Of a stretch of DNA of 30,106 nt, positions 1 to 6,215 are shown in pieces (position 1 is the stretch's first letter; each line of letters begins with the position of its first letter). The notes beneath the pieces were generated by a model. It did no database searches. It was not told where the DNA came from and saw nothing but the letters and a program-made list of their open reading frames with translations. Position numbers and translations under genes: made by a program. Where the stretch lies: positions 1 through 30,106 of IMG/VR virus record IMGVR_UViG_3300043409_001328; one strand, given 5' to 3'. Source of the stretch: a virus.

Positions 1-16
1 GACGCTCTTCCGATCT
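1..16 (+). other. Residual Illumina adapter sequence (not phage DNA)
   Basis: The first 16 bases read GACGCTCTTCCGATCT, identical to the 3' end of the standard Illumina TruSeq read-1 adapter. It is a library artefact and should be trimmed. Its survival at one contig end suggests that many reads ran off a fixed DNA end into adapter, which fits a physical genome terminus at base 17. Confidence 0.95.
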
Positions 17-25
17 GCTAACGAG
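17..25. repeat. Left copy of 9-bp terminal direct repeat (putative cos overhang)
   Basis: GCTAACGAG directly follows the adapter and is repeated exactly as the last nine bases of the window. End repair of a 5' cohesive overhang would leave one filled-in copy at each end. Nine bases is too short for a typical assembler k-mer overlap. The terminase genes lie next to the other copy, as in cos phages. Confidence 0.65.
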
Positions 26-53
26 GTCGGGGTACCCAGCCCCTCAGACACAC

Positions 54-75
54 GACTTGTCTAAACCGACAAGTC
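54..75. other. Stem-loop near the left genome end
   Basis: Perfect inverted repeat GACTTGTC / GACAAGTC with a six-base loop, 29 bases inside the left terminus. There is no following T-run on either strand, so an intrinsic terminator is not supported. It could be part of the terminase recognition region (cosB-like) or end the leftward transcript. Confidence 0.45.
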
Positions 76-89
76 TGTGCCTGCGCTCG

Positions 90-140
90 CACCACGGCGG
101 CGTGGTGGACGCCCTCCCGAGGCACCATGCCAGGGGAGGG
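90..140. other. Two further inverted repeats in the left-end region
   Basis: CACCACG / CGTGGTG (90-96 and 101-107, four-base loop) is followed by CCCTCCC / GGGAGGG (112-118 and 134-140, fifteen-base loop). With the hairpin at 54-75 they make three dyads within about 90 bases of the end. No gene is supported here. A packaging or origin-flanking role is inference only. Confidence 0.35.
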
Positions 141-231
141 ACGGTGTCCCCAACGCGCGCCGACCTCTCCCGAAGCCGTCGTGCGTGGTCTACCTACGCC
201 GTGCATGGTCGGTGGGCAAGCCTCCTCGCCC

Positions 232-497
232 TGTCCGACCTGTCCGACCTGTCCGACCTTCACGCCGACAACGGTGGACAGGCGATGACGTAGACTACGC
301 CTACATCGTCGTAGGGTCTGTCCGCTCTGTCCGACCTGACTACGCCTTTCCATGTCTCTCTCTCTCTCTATACTCTCTCTAGAACTCTTAAGTAAGTCGG
401 ACACCTCGGACACGTCGGACAACGCAGGCGGGCACTACATCCTAGATGGTGGGCAACGTCGGACACGAGGTCGGACACCTAACACAAACGTCGGACA
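232..497. repeat. Candidate replication origin: 9-bp iterons in inverted clusters
   Basis: The 9-mer TGTCCGACC occurs as three perfect tandem copies at 232-240, 241-249 and 250-258, then a degenerate and a perfect tandem pair at 319-327 and 328-336. The complementary orientation (nnTCGGACA) appears as three tandem copies at 395-403, 404-412 and 413-421, then at 457-465, 469-477 and 489-497. Between the two clusters, 337-394 is CT-rich and lower in GC than the rest, with a TCTCTC run and CTTAAG, as expected for an unwinding element. A 10-bp direct repeat GACTACGCCT lies at 293-302 and 338-347, and an 11-bp palindrome at 289-299. The array sits just downstream of VapE and PrimPol genes. Iterons flanking a low-GC element are typical of plasmid and phage origins; the assignment here is inference from arrangement. 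No credible gene lies in 26-506. Confidence 0.65.
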
Positions 498-506
498 CGA
501 CGCTGG

Positions 507-1760
507 CTAGGTGGCGAGGTTGTACCCGTGAACGCGCTTCCCGTTCCGCATGACCTTCCCTGCGGCGTGAAGTCCGAGCTGGCGGATCAACTTGCCGAGG
601 CGTTGCCCGTCGCGAGACTGTGGAGGCGTGAGGTAGCCGAGAGCCGACCACGCCTCGGCGATGGTAAAGTCGTGCCGCTTGTCGCACCAGAGCTCGAACG
701 GCGCGGCGAGGGGGTCGCTCACCTCGTAGCGCTGCGCGACGATGGCGCGGTCCTGCTCAAGGTCGTGATCAAGGTGCCAGCCCTCGCCCTGACGGTAGGC
801 GTGGACGGCTTCAGCCCAGAGCTGGTCGCGGTCCTGACGCAGGGTCTGCGCGTCGCACGTGGTCGTCTCGATGACCCACCAACGCCGGGAGCCCGTGGCG
901 TCCTGGAGGAACTCGTCGTCGTTCGTGGTGCCTGCGAAGACGGTCGTTCGCGGCACGTCACGCGTGTTGCGACCGTAGCTGGGACGGTAAGAGTCGCGCT
1001 GCGACGAGACGAACGCCTTCAGCGTCTGCGCCTCGGCACGACGCAGGGAGTCCAGCTCGGCGAGCTCGTAGATCCACGCGCCCTGGAGTGCGGAGAAGCG
1101 GTCCTTGCTCGCGAGGTCAATGGGCGTGTCGCGGAACCATTCCCCGCCGAGGATGGCCAGCGACGTGCTCTTCCCGCTACCCTGCCGTCCCCTGAGAATG
1201 AGAACCGTATCGGCCTTGCATCCGGGCGTGAGCGCACGCGCGACGGCTTGAATGAGCCACGCGCGGCCCATCGCCTGCGTGACTCGGTCGTCGGGCGCAC
1301 CCAGATACCTTCCGCACCACGTCGAGATCCGCTCGATACCATCCCAGCTCAGGCCCTCGAGGAAGTCTGCGACAGGCGAGTAGGTGTGCCGATGCGCTGC
1401 CCACGACACGGCTTCGTGGATGACGTTCGTGGGCGCGTGGATGCCGTACTGCCTTGCGAGCGTCAGGCCGATCTCGGCTTCGTGGTGGTCGTCCACGGCG
1501 ATGACCTTCCCGTCGCGCTGGTTCCATTCAACACGCTCCGACAGGGTGTTGTAGGCGAAGGCGTCGGCCCACCACGGGTCGTGCGCGAGGATGAGCTGGA
1601 CGTTGTCGCGGTGCCCCTTCGGGTCGCCCGGCTTGACGAGGACGCCTGTCTTCGGGTCGAACTTGTCGGCGGTCCTGTCCAGCAGGTCCCACACTGCGGC
1701 GTCTCGTGCCATCGGAAGGACGGTAATTCCAGCCAAGGCGGCGAGTTCGGTATCGGTCAT
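507..1760 (-). CDS. VapE-family replicative helicase / ATPase
   Basis: This 417-residue protein is a virulence-associated-E (PF05272-like) P-loop ATPase, probably the phage helicase that works with the adjacent primase-polymerase. Walker A GRQGSGKST is at about 191-199, a Walker B-like segment YELAELDS at 231-238, and the family signature around GTTNDDEFLQDATGSRRWW is at 277-295, with conserved arginines that would contact nucleotide. The N-terminal 130 residues and the C-terminal 70 look like separate accessory domains. The ATG at 1760 is chosen because GGAGGAA precedes it and it overlaps the PrimPol stop as ATGA; an open frame runs further upstream but only shadows PrimPol. It is the last gene of the early leftward operon. 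The family is well known in phages and satellite islands; helicase activity here is inferred. Confidence 0.9.
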   Translation of the reverse strand: MTDTELAALAGITVLPMARDAAVWDLLDRTADKFDPKTGVLVKPGDPKGHRDNVQLILAHDPWWADAFAYNTLSERVEWNQRDGKVIAVDDHHEAEIGLTLARQYGIHAPTNVIHEAVSWAAHRHTYSPVADFLEGLSWDGIERISTWCGRYLGAPDDRVTQAMGRAWLIQAVARALTPGCKADTVLILRGRQGSGKSTSLAILGGEWFRDTPIDLASKDRFSALQGAWIYELAELDSLRRAEAQTLKAFVSSQRDSYRPSYGRNTRDVPRTTVFAGTTNDDEFLQDATGSRRWWVIETTTCDAQTLRQDRDQLWAEAVHAYRQGEGWHLDHDLEQDRAIVAQRYEVSDPLAAPFELWCDKRHDFTIAEAWSALGYLTPPQSRDGQRLGKLIRQLGLHAAGKVMRNGKRVHGYNLAT

Positions 1761-2689
1761 GCATTCCTCCGGAGGTGATCGACTGGCCCAGCCCAGCCGC
1801 ATGAATTGCGATGATGGCAAACAGCCGGTCCCTCGTCCACGTAGAACCACACCTCGCGTGCGCCGCACCTCGGGCAGGTGAGATCATCGACGTAGGGCTT
1901 AGCAGCTTGCCGGAAGGTCCCGCCGAGCTGAACGCCGACCTGTTGACGTAGTCCAGCGTCGTTGTCGAGCGCGGCACGAAGTGTCCGACCCAGCTCGCGT
2001 TCAGTCACGGCCCACGTGGGAGCCTTGAACTCTCGCTTTGGCTTTGGCTTTTCCTTCACGATGTCCAGAAGCCACGCCGGGGCCTCGACCATTTCGTCCT
2101 GGCATGTGCCAATGTCCGCTTCCCAGCGGTAGCTGAAGCCGCTGCGATGCACCGTAGGCGGGGCGCAGACGTACCCGCCCTCACCACGCACATCCACGTT
2201 TGGGGCGTTGACGGCCTTCAGACCTTGAGCGTTGCGAACGGGGGCCGCGTCAGTCCACCTCCAATACAGGTGGAACCCGCGAGATGTCTCAACACCGAGA
2301 GTACGCGTAAGCCCATGCTTCGCGACCTGCGCATCGTACCACGCGCCAGCCTCCGCACCGTCGATGTCGAGCACCCACACGCCGGACGCGCTCCCGGTGG
2401 CGAGGCCCACGCCTGCATGGGGCCAGCGCGTCCACCATGCCCGCACCGTGTCGGCGTCGGTCGTAGCCTTCTGCTGCCACGCTCCGAGACGCGGATGCTT
2501 ACCCCGCTGCTTCTCGCCGCAGGCCGCGCCCGATTGGCAGGCACATACCTGCGTGGCGGGGTCCACCTCGTAAAGAGGGTGGACGCGCAGACCCGCCGCT
2601 GCATACCGAAGCGCGTAATCCATTGGCGTAGAACGAGGGTGCACGCGCAACCCCGCTGCTGCATATCGCAGCTCGTATTCCAGACTCAT
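1757..2689 (-). CDS. Bifunctional primase-polymerase (PrimPol) with C-terminal zinc finger
   Basis: A 310-residue PrimPol-like protein likely to make primers and DNA at the phage origin. An N-terminal cysteine cluster (C49, C51, C57) precedes GKHPR at 63-67. The catalytic metal motif is VLDIDG at 107-111, and SRGFHLYW at 136-143 plus DVRGEGGYVCAPP at 166-178 match the family core. A C-terminal zinc ribbon has C272, C275, C291 and C297. The N-terminus holds a 20-residue tandem duplication: YELRYAAAGLRVHP at 5-18 and YALRYAAAGLRVHP at 25-38, each with its own ATG (2689 and 2623). The start is therefore uncertain; 2701 is also possible and none has a strong ribosome binding site. It overlaps the VapE gene by four bases. 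Confidence 0.88.
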   Translation of the reverse strand: MSLEYELRYAAAGLRVHPRSTPMDYALRYAAAGLRVHPLYEVDPATQVCACQSGAACGEKQRGKHPRLGAWQQKATTDADTVRAWWTRWPHAGVGLATGSASGVWVLDIDGAEAGAWYDAQVAKHGLTRTLGVETSRGFHLYWRWTDAAPVRNAQGLKAVNAPNVDVRGEGGYVCAPPTVHRSGFSYRWEADIGTCQDEMVEAPAWLLDIVKEKPKPKREFKAPTWAVTERELGRTLRAALDNDAGLRQQVGVQLGGTFRQAAKPYVDDLTCPRCGAREVWFYVDEGPAVCHHRNSCGWAGPVDHLRRNA

Positions 2690-2716
2690 GTACCCGTGCA
2701 TCACCGTGGGGGAAGT

Positions 2717-2741
2717 GGGGGGAGGGAATACCCCTCCCCCC
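2717..2741 (-). other. GC-rich stem-loop between HTH gene and PrimPol
   Basis: Perfect 10-bp inverted repeat GGGGGGAGGG / CCCTCCCCCC with a five-base loop, just after the stop at 2752 and about 30 bases before the PrimPol start. There is no T-run after it on the minus strand, so classic termination is doubtful. The only purine-rich Shine-Dalgarno-like tract near PrimPol lies inside this stem, so it may limit or time translation. That role is inference. Confidence 0.55.
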
Positions 2742-2751
2742 GAGCGGGGGA

Positions 2752-3282
2752 TCAGCCCGCGTCCCACGGGGACATCGACACGGTAACGCGCTTCGCTTCC
2801 CGGCGTCCACGCTTCAGCGCGGCCTCACGCTCACGTTTCTTCGCCTTCCGCTTCGCGAGGACCCTCTCCCAGTTCACGAAGCGCATCACGCAAGCGTGCG
2901 GGGATCGGCCCATGAGCTTCCCGATCTGCGGGTACGTCATGCCCTCGGCTCGCAGCTTGTAGAGCTTCTTCGTCTCCGCGTCCGACCAGGGCTTCTTCAC
3001 CGCGAGGTGGATGCCGAGGACCTTCCGCACCGTGTCGACCGTGCGGTGCAGCTGGCCCGCTATGTCGAGGTCGCGGACGCCCGCGGCGTGGAGCTCCTCG
3101 ATCTGCGCGCGCTCCTCAACAGTGACGGCCACGAACCATCGCAAGCCGAGGTCACGGCACCGCGTCCGAATGGAGAATACCGTTCTGTTTAGCGCGAGGC
3201 CGATCTCCCGTGCGGTCTTCCCCTCGTCGTGCAGTCGACGGAGTTCGAGAAGCTGGGAGCGTGTCCACGGTCTACCGGGCAT
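2752..3282 (-). CDS. Triple helix-turn-helix DNA-binding protein with basic tail
   Basis: This 176-residue protein contains three successive HTH/Myb-like modules: about 5-47 (starting PWTRSQLLELRRLHDEGK), 54-92 and 97-139 (starting PWSDAETKKLYKLRAEG). Each has the pattern of a tryptophan or aromatic start, a leucine-rich helix, Gly, then I-G-x-x-L-x-R followed by a recognition helix. A strongly basic tail (about 140-168, rich in KR and E) would add nonspecific DNA contact. It overlaps its paralogue upstream by 11 bases and lies just before PrimPol. No enzyme motif is visible. A role as regulator or as origin-binding initiator is inferred from its neighbours; its exact family is not recognised. 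Confidence 0.75.
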   Translation of the reverse strand: MPGRPWTRSQLLELRRLHDEGKTAREIGLALNRTVFSIRTRCRDLGLRWFVAVTVEERAQIEELHAAGVRDLDIAGQLHRTVDTVRKVLGIHLAVKKPWSDAETKKLYKLRAEGMTYPQIGKLMGRSPHACVMRFVNWERVLAKRKAKKREREAALKRGRREAKRVTVSMSPWDAG

Positions 3283-3808
3283 GCAGACCTCGCGTGCGCT
3301 TGTACGTCGAGATGACGTACCAGTGCCGCCCCACGTGCTCCCCGATGGCGCGGACGCCGAGACCTTCGTTCAGCTTCGCGTCGACCAGCCGCCGCTCATG
3401 CTCGCTCAGGGCAGCGTAGCGCGCGTTCTTTCGCCCGGTGACCTCGACCATCGCGGCCTCCTTGTTGGCCGTGCCGACGTACTGCGCGACGGCGTCGGGT
3501 TGCCTCCCGAGGGCCGCTCCAATCTCCGGCCACGTCGCACCATTCGCGCGCATGTCGCGGGCCTTGGCGAGCTCGCTGGGGCGCCAGTGACGGTAGGTGT
3601 ACTTGGGCGGGACGGCAAGCGGCACCACGACCTCTACTAGGTCACGCGCGGACCAATCGGCGTCCTTGAGGACGGCGACCATCGAGTGCATCGCCGACTC
3701 ACTGCGCCCGAGGCGCTCTCCGACCTCGCGCCAGGAGAGGCCCTCCTCGCGTAGCTGGCGAGCACGCTCGAACTCTGACGGACGCCATGGCGTGTTCGTG
3801 CGGGTCAT
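3272..3808 (-). CDS. Triple helix-turn-helix DNA-binding protein (paralogue)
   Basis: A 178-residue protein with three HTH modules at about 7-49 (PWRPSEFERARQLREEGLSW), 73-114 (HWRPSELAKARDMRANGATW) and 133-174. Modules one and two are close copies of each other, sharing WRPSE, AR and an LGR before the recognition helix, which indicates internal duplication. The whole protein is a paralogue of the next gene downstream, with the same number of modules but no long basic tail. Its start overlaps the upstream stop as ATGA, so translation is coupled. It is likely a sequence-specific DNA-binding protein; homeodomain-like or Myb/SANT annotation is plausible. Target sites are unknown, but the 9-bp repeats at 232-497 are candidates. 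Confidence 0.75.
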   Translation of the reverse strand: MTRTNTPWRPSEFERARQLREEGLSWREVGERLGRSESAMHSMVAVLKDADWSARDLVEVVVPLAVPPKYTYRHWRPSELAKARDMRANGATWPEIGAALGRQPDAVAQYVGTANKEAAMVEVTGRKNARYAALSEHERRLVDAKLNEGLGVRAIGEHVGRHWYVISTYKRTRGLHAR

Positions 3809-4176
3809 GGCGCAGCCTCCAACGCGGCGACAAGGGCTTCGGCCTCGCTATCGACCCATTGCCCTCTATGATGTGGGTGGCAGTCGAACTGATACCCGTG
3901 CTCCCGTGAGATCTTGACACTTACCTGAAGGAACGGGACTGCGTGCGCCTCCCGCACCAGCGCGAGCAGGCATCCCAGCGTGGCGGGGTCGGTGAGGTCG
4001 GGGAGGAGGCAATCCGTAGACCCGTACATTTCATTCCCGCGTTCTTCAAATGATCTAAACGTAGTCTCATCGACCCATACCATACGGAACCCAGTATGTA
4101 TGAGCATCCCAGGCATCCACCGCCAGCCCCGGCACGCGACGGCGCGCTTCGCAAGCGCGATCTGTTCTTCGGTCAT
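3805..4176 (-). CDS. Conserved phage protein of unknown function
   Basis: A 123-residue acidic protein starting at an ATG that overlaps the previous stop (ATGA) and is preceded by a GGGGAGGGGG tract. It begins with a short helix (MTEEQIALAKRAVA), has several tryptophans, and contains the segment LPDLTDPATLGCLLALVREA (about 60-79), a pattern I recall from small uncharacterised early proteins of tailed phages. The C-terminal SEAEALVAALEAA helix resembles the same class. No catalytic motif, signal peptide or membrane segment is seen. Its place in a coupled early operon suggests an accessory replication or takeover role, which remains unproven. Confidence 0.7.
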   Translation of the reverse strand: MTEEQIALAKRAVACRGWRWMPGMLIHTGFRMVWVDETTFRSFEERGNEMYGSTDCLLPDLTDPATLGCLLALVREAHAVPFLQVSVKISREHGYQFDCHPHHRGQWVDSEAEALVAALEAAP

Positions 4177-4544
4177 GCCCCCTCCCCACGGCGGTGAAGC
4201 CCGCGCTCGATCATGGTTGCCGCGTGGTTCAGTGCGGACGCTCCCGCCGCGTCTGGGTCCCACTGAGTCGCCTGCTCCCGCAAGAACGCCACGACGCGTG
4301 CCTGATCGTCAGCGACGGCATTTCTGACCTTCGCCTCACTGACGTACCGATACGCCGTCAACGCGTTCTGCTTGGCCTGCTCAAGCGTGGCGCACTCTCC
4401 GGTCGGCCTGCGTCCCTTCATAGGAACCTCTAGACGCCAGCGCCATCGCAGATTGTCGGTGCGTGAGATCATGATGTCATTCCGCTCCATTTCGGCCCAG
4501 CAGAATGTCTCGAATGAGTCACTCTCGTAGATCCACGTGATCAT
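4173..4544 (-). CDS. Small early phage protein, member of a local paralogue family
   Basis: A 123-residue protein with ATGA overlaps at both ends. The N-terminal half contains RWRWRLEV followed by a Thr-Gly-Glu loop and an Ala-Lys-rich helix ending AYRYV. The C-terminal half holds QARVVAFLREQ and ends IERGLHRRGEGA. The C-terminal half closely matches the next gene upstream (AAVVAFVRG and IERGEHRREEGA), so the two are diverged tandem copies. The last codons (EGA-stop) also provide the purine-rich Shine-Dalgarno of the following gene. No known domain or active-site motif was recognised. Confidence 0.7.
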   Translation of the reverse strand: MITWIYESDSFETFCWAEMERNDIMISRTDNLRWRWRLEVPMKGRRPTGECATLEQAKQNALTAYRYVSEAKVRNAVADDQARVVAFLREQATQWDPDAAGASALNHAATMIERGLHRRGEGA

Positions 4545-4903
4545 GCACCCTCCTCGCGACGATGCTCGCCGCGTTCGATGGCGTCTGCCAGTCCGTCAAG
4601 GCGTGCGCCGCGCACGAACGCCACCACAGCAGCGCGCTCCTGGGCGACGGCATCGGCGACGATGTCGGCCGTCTCGTCGTGCTCATTGTCGACATCGTGC
4701 AGATCCGCGAGCCACAGGCGCGTGAACTGCACCGCGTGTTCCTTCGCGTCCGCGAGGCCGGGGTCGTAACCGCTGGGGCCGTTGTAGCGGTTCGTGCACC
4801 ACTGCCACCCGCCCGCCGGATGCTTCGACACGGCTACCGTCACGTGGTCGACCTCCGTCAGGTAGGCCTTCCCGGCACGACGCCACTTCATGATCTCGAT
4901 CAC
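4541..4903 (-). CDS. Small early phage protein, paralogue of its neighbour
   Basis: A 120-residue protein from the GTG at 4903, which has GGGAGG just upstream and overlaps the preceding short frame as GTGA. A GTG at 4909 or the ATG at 4891 are alternatives. The N-terminal half reads like a beta-strand module with GGWQWCTNRYNG and then an AK-rich helix (LADAKEHAVQFTRLWLAD). The C-terminal half (ERAAVVAFVRGARL, then AIERGEHRREEGA) is shared with the 4173-4544 product. The function is unknown. Its neighbours suggest an early, non-structural role. Confidence 0.68.
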   Translation of the reverse strand: MIEIMKWRRAGKAYLTEVDHVTVAVSKHPAGGWQWCTNRYNGPSGYDPGLADAKEHAVQFTRLWLADLHDVDNEHDETADIVADAVAQERAAVVAFVRGARLDGLADAIERGEHRREEGA

Positions 4904-4956
4904 GGCCACCTCCCGAAGCGACGCACAAGCGCCGCGATGATGTCTCCGACCTTCAT
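4900..4956 (-). CDS. Possible 18-residue coupling peptide
   Basis: A short frame MKVGDIIAALVRRFGRWP begins at an ATG overlapping the previous stop (ATGA) and ends with a TGA overlapping the next gene's GTG (GTGA). Both overlaps follow the pattern used by every other junction in this operon, so ribosomes may pass through it to reach the next gene. It encodes a short amphipathic cationic helix. It could equally be a chance frame in a 50-base spacer. Confidence 0.35.
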   Translation of the reverse strand: MKVGDIIAALVRRFGRWP

Positions 4957-5180
4957 ACGACCTGCCTCGCGCGCCACGCGCGGTAGGCCTTCTCCGCTAC
5001 GTGCTTCGCGCTAGCGTCCGTCGGCTGGATGCCTCGCGCGTCGTCGTCGGCGTGGAACGCGCTCAGCTCCCAGGACCACCCGCCGCCACGGTGGGCGCGG
5101 TTGACGATTAGGACGACGCCCGCCTCCATGTCAGCGCGCCAGCCGAGGCCAGTCTCAAGCCAGCGAACCGGCGCGCTCAT
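4953..5180 (-). CDS. Small early phage protein of unknown function
   Basis: A 75-residue protein whose ATG overlaps the upstream stop (ATGA). It contains GGGWSWELSAFHADDD and then a helical AEKAYRAWRARQ end. The order of a tryptophan-rich strand segment followed by an Ala-Lys/Glu helix resembles the N-terminal halves of the two genes downstream, suggesting a single small fold repeated in three adjacent genes. There is no membrane segment or known catalytic motif. An open frame extends upstream but only shadows the neighbouring gene. Confidence 0.65.
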   Translation of the reverse strand: MSAPVRWLETGLGWRADMEAGVVLIVNRAHRGGGWSWELSAFHADDDARGIQPTDASAKHVAEKAYRAWRARQVV

Positions 5181-5584
5181 GTAAGCGCCTTCGCGAGCGC
5201 GGCCCGCTGGTACCCAATCCCGCGGCTTTCCAGACGGGTGACGATGCAGCCAGCGTCCTCGAGGACCTTCGCGTACAGGGCGCTTCCCACGAAGTCCACG
5301 CGGCAGTTGCGCCATCCCTGCGCCTCGACCATGCGGACCAGCTCGGTCACGTGAACGTGGTGCGCCTCGGTGACGCGGTGCACGGCCTGCGCGTCGTAGC
5401 TCTCTACGACCTTGTCCATCTGGACAATGCCGTAGCGCGCGCTGAGCACGTGAACCTCGCGAGCGATGCCGCTCTCGCGCTCGACACGTCGCAGCGTCGA
5501 CCACAGGGGACCCGTGTACAGGTCCGCGACGCGATGGGCACCGGGAAGCTTGCCCGCGCCGCACTGCACGATGAGGGGGCTCAC
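5177..5584 (-). CDS. DUF6884-like / YaaA-type nucleoside-associated protein
   Basis: A 135-residue protein starting at the GTG at 5584, which overlaps the upstream stop (GTGA). It opens with LIVQCGAGKLPGAHRVADLY, followed by TGPLW at 24-28 and VHVLSARYGIV at 44-54. This order (Cys-Gly-x-x-Lys-Leu, then LYTG, then LSA-x-x-G) is the hallmark of DUF6884 and related proteins, which are linked to modified-base or nucleotide chemistry and turn up in phages. A specific reaction cannot be named. The C-terminal half predicts a Rossmann-like alpha/beta end. It sits in the early operon next to small membrane and RusA genes. Confidence 0.65.
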   Translation of the reverse strand: MSPLIVQCGAGKLPGAHRVADLYTGPLWSTLRRVERESGIAREVHVLSARYGIVQMDKVVESYDAQAVHRVTEAHHVHVTELVRMVEAQGWRNCRVDFVGSALYAKVLEDAGCIVTRLESRGIGYQRAALAKALT

Positions 5585-5706
5585 CACGCGAACATCAGGA
5601 ACACGATGACCATGACGGCGGTTCCGCCGAAGATGGCGTCTCCGTGAAGGTCCCACACGTAGCGCGGGTCATGCCAGAGGCAGCGGATGGTGTCGTAGAA
5701 GCTCAT
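5581..5706 (-). CDS. 41-residue single-pass membrane protein
   Basis: This frame starts at an ATG with an excellent AGGAGG five bases upstream and ends in a TGA that overlaps the next GTG start. The product begins MSFYDTIRCLWHDPRYVW and ends with a hydrophobic segment of about 15 residues (GTAVMVIVFLMFAW), which could cross the membrane. It is the first gene of this coupled gene block. No family is recognised. Small early membrane proteins in phages often serve superinfection exclusion or host takeover, but that is only analogy. Confidence 0.7.
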   Translation of the reverse strand: MSFYDTIRCLWHDPRYVWDLHGDAIFGGTAVMVIVFLMFAW

Positions 5707-5786
5707 TGGGTCCTCCTGTCGTCAGGTGACGACATCCTAGAAGTACCCATATCGTGCGTAGCGCGCAAGTGGAGCGCGTGAACTTT
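5707..5786 (-). promoter_or_regulatory. Intergenic gap with inverted repeat ahead of early gene block
   Basis: Eighty bases separate RusA from the gene block below it, one of the few real gaps in the early operon. It contains GTCGTC / GACGAC with a four-base loop at 5718-5733, just before the AGGAGG of the next gene. No convincing -35/-10 pair was identified. It could be a regulatory hairpin or hold a weak promoter. Confidence 0.35.
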
Positions 5787-6215
5787 CTAGACGGGGGTCA
5801 CCCACACGTCGATGCGGCCTACGTCGGGCACGGCACGCTTGCTCATCTGGAGCTCAACTACGAAGCGGTCGTCGGCGAGCACGCCCGCCTCGACGAGGGC
5901 GTCCATGACGATCTTGCCCACGTTATCGATGTCGGGCTTCGTCGCGTACGGGATGCCGCCTGTCTCCTTGCGTATGCGCCACCTCTCCTTGTCGCACCAC
6001 GCAGGCCGTGTCTTCGGCAGGGGCCAATACGCGACGACCTCGAGCTGCACAGGCTCCGCGATGGGCTCGCCCTGGCGCTGCTCCCGCAGCATGGTCACCG
6101 CCGCCTCCATCCATGCGCGATGCTCGGGAGGCATGTAGACGCGCCCACCTCCTCGAGCTGCTCGGGGACGGGATGCGCCTCGAGGGACGAGGCCGATGGT
6201 GTAGTCAGCGGTCAC
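5787..6215 (-). CDS. rusA: RusA-family Holliday junction resolvase
   Basis: A 142-residue protein, the usual size for RusA, which cuts Holliday junctions during recombination and replication. The signature KPDIDNVGKIVMDAL is at about 93-107, with the two catalytic aspartates D95 and D97 and the conserved lysine K101; AGVLADDRFV at 110-119 supplies the third acidic site. The GTG at 6215 is chosen because it overlaps the upstream stop (GTGA); the longer open frame upstream is a shadow of the membrane-protein gene. It probably resolves junctions formed by the ERF-type annealing protein of the divergent operon. Confidence 0.92.
   Translation of the reverse strand: MTADYTIGLVPRGASRPRAARGGGRVYMPPEHRAWMEAAVTMLREQRQGEPIAEPVQLEVVAYWPLPKTRPAWCDKERWRIRKETGGIPYATKPDIDNVGKIVMDALVEAGVLADDRFVVELQMSKRAVPDVGRIDVWVTPV

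Noticed and set aside
18-422. Open frames across the left-end repeats on both strands
   Set aside because: Their sequence is largely the translated 9-bp repeat (for example repeated Val-Gly-Gln) with no ribosome binding site; one would start inside the terminal repeat next to the adapter.
528-1778. 416-codon plus-strand frame opposite the VapE gene
   Set aside because: It mirrors the helicase gene; GC-rich codon third positions open antisense frames. No domain is recognisable, while the minus strand has clear motifs.
1982-1990. Extra copy of the 9-bp iteron motif inside the PrimPol gene
   Set aside because: A single copy of a nine-base word in 30 kb can occur by chance and is not part of a cluster.
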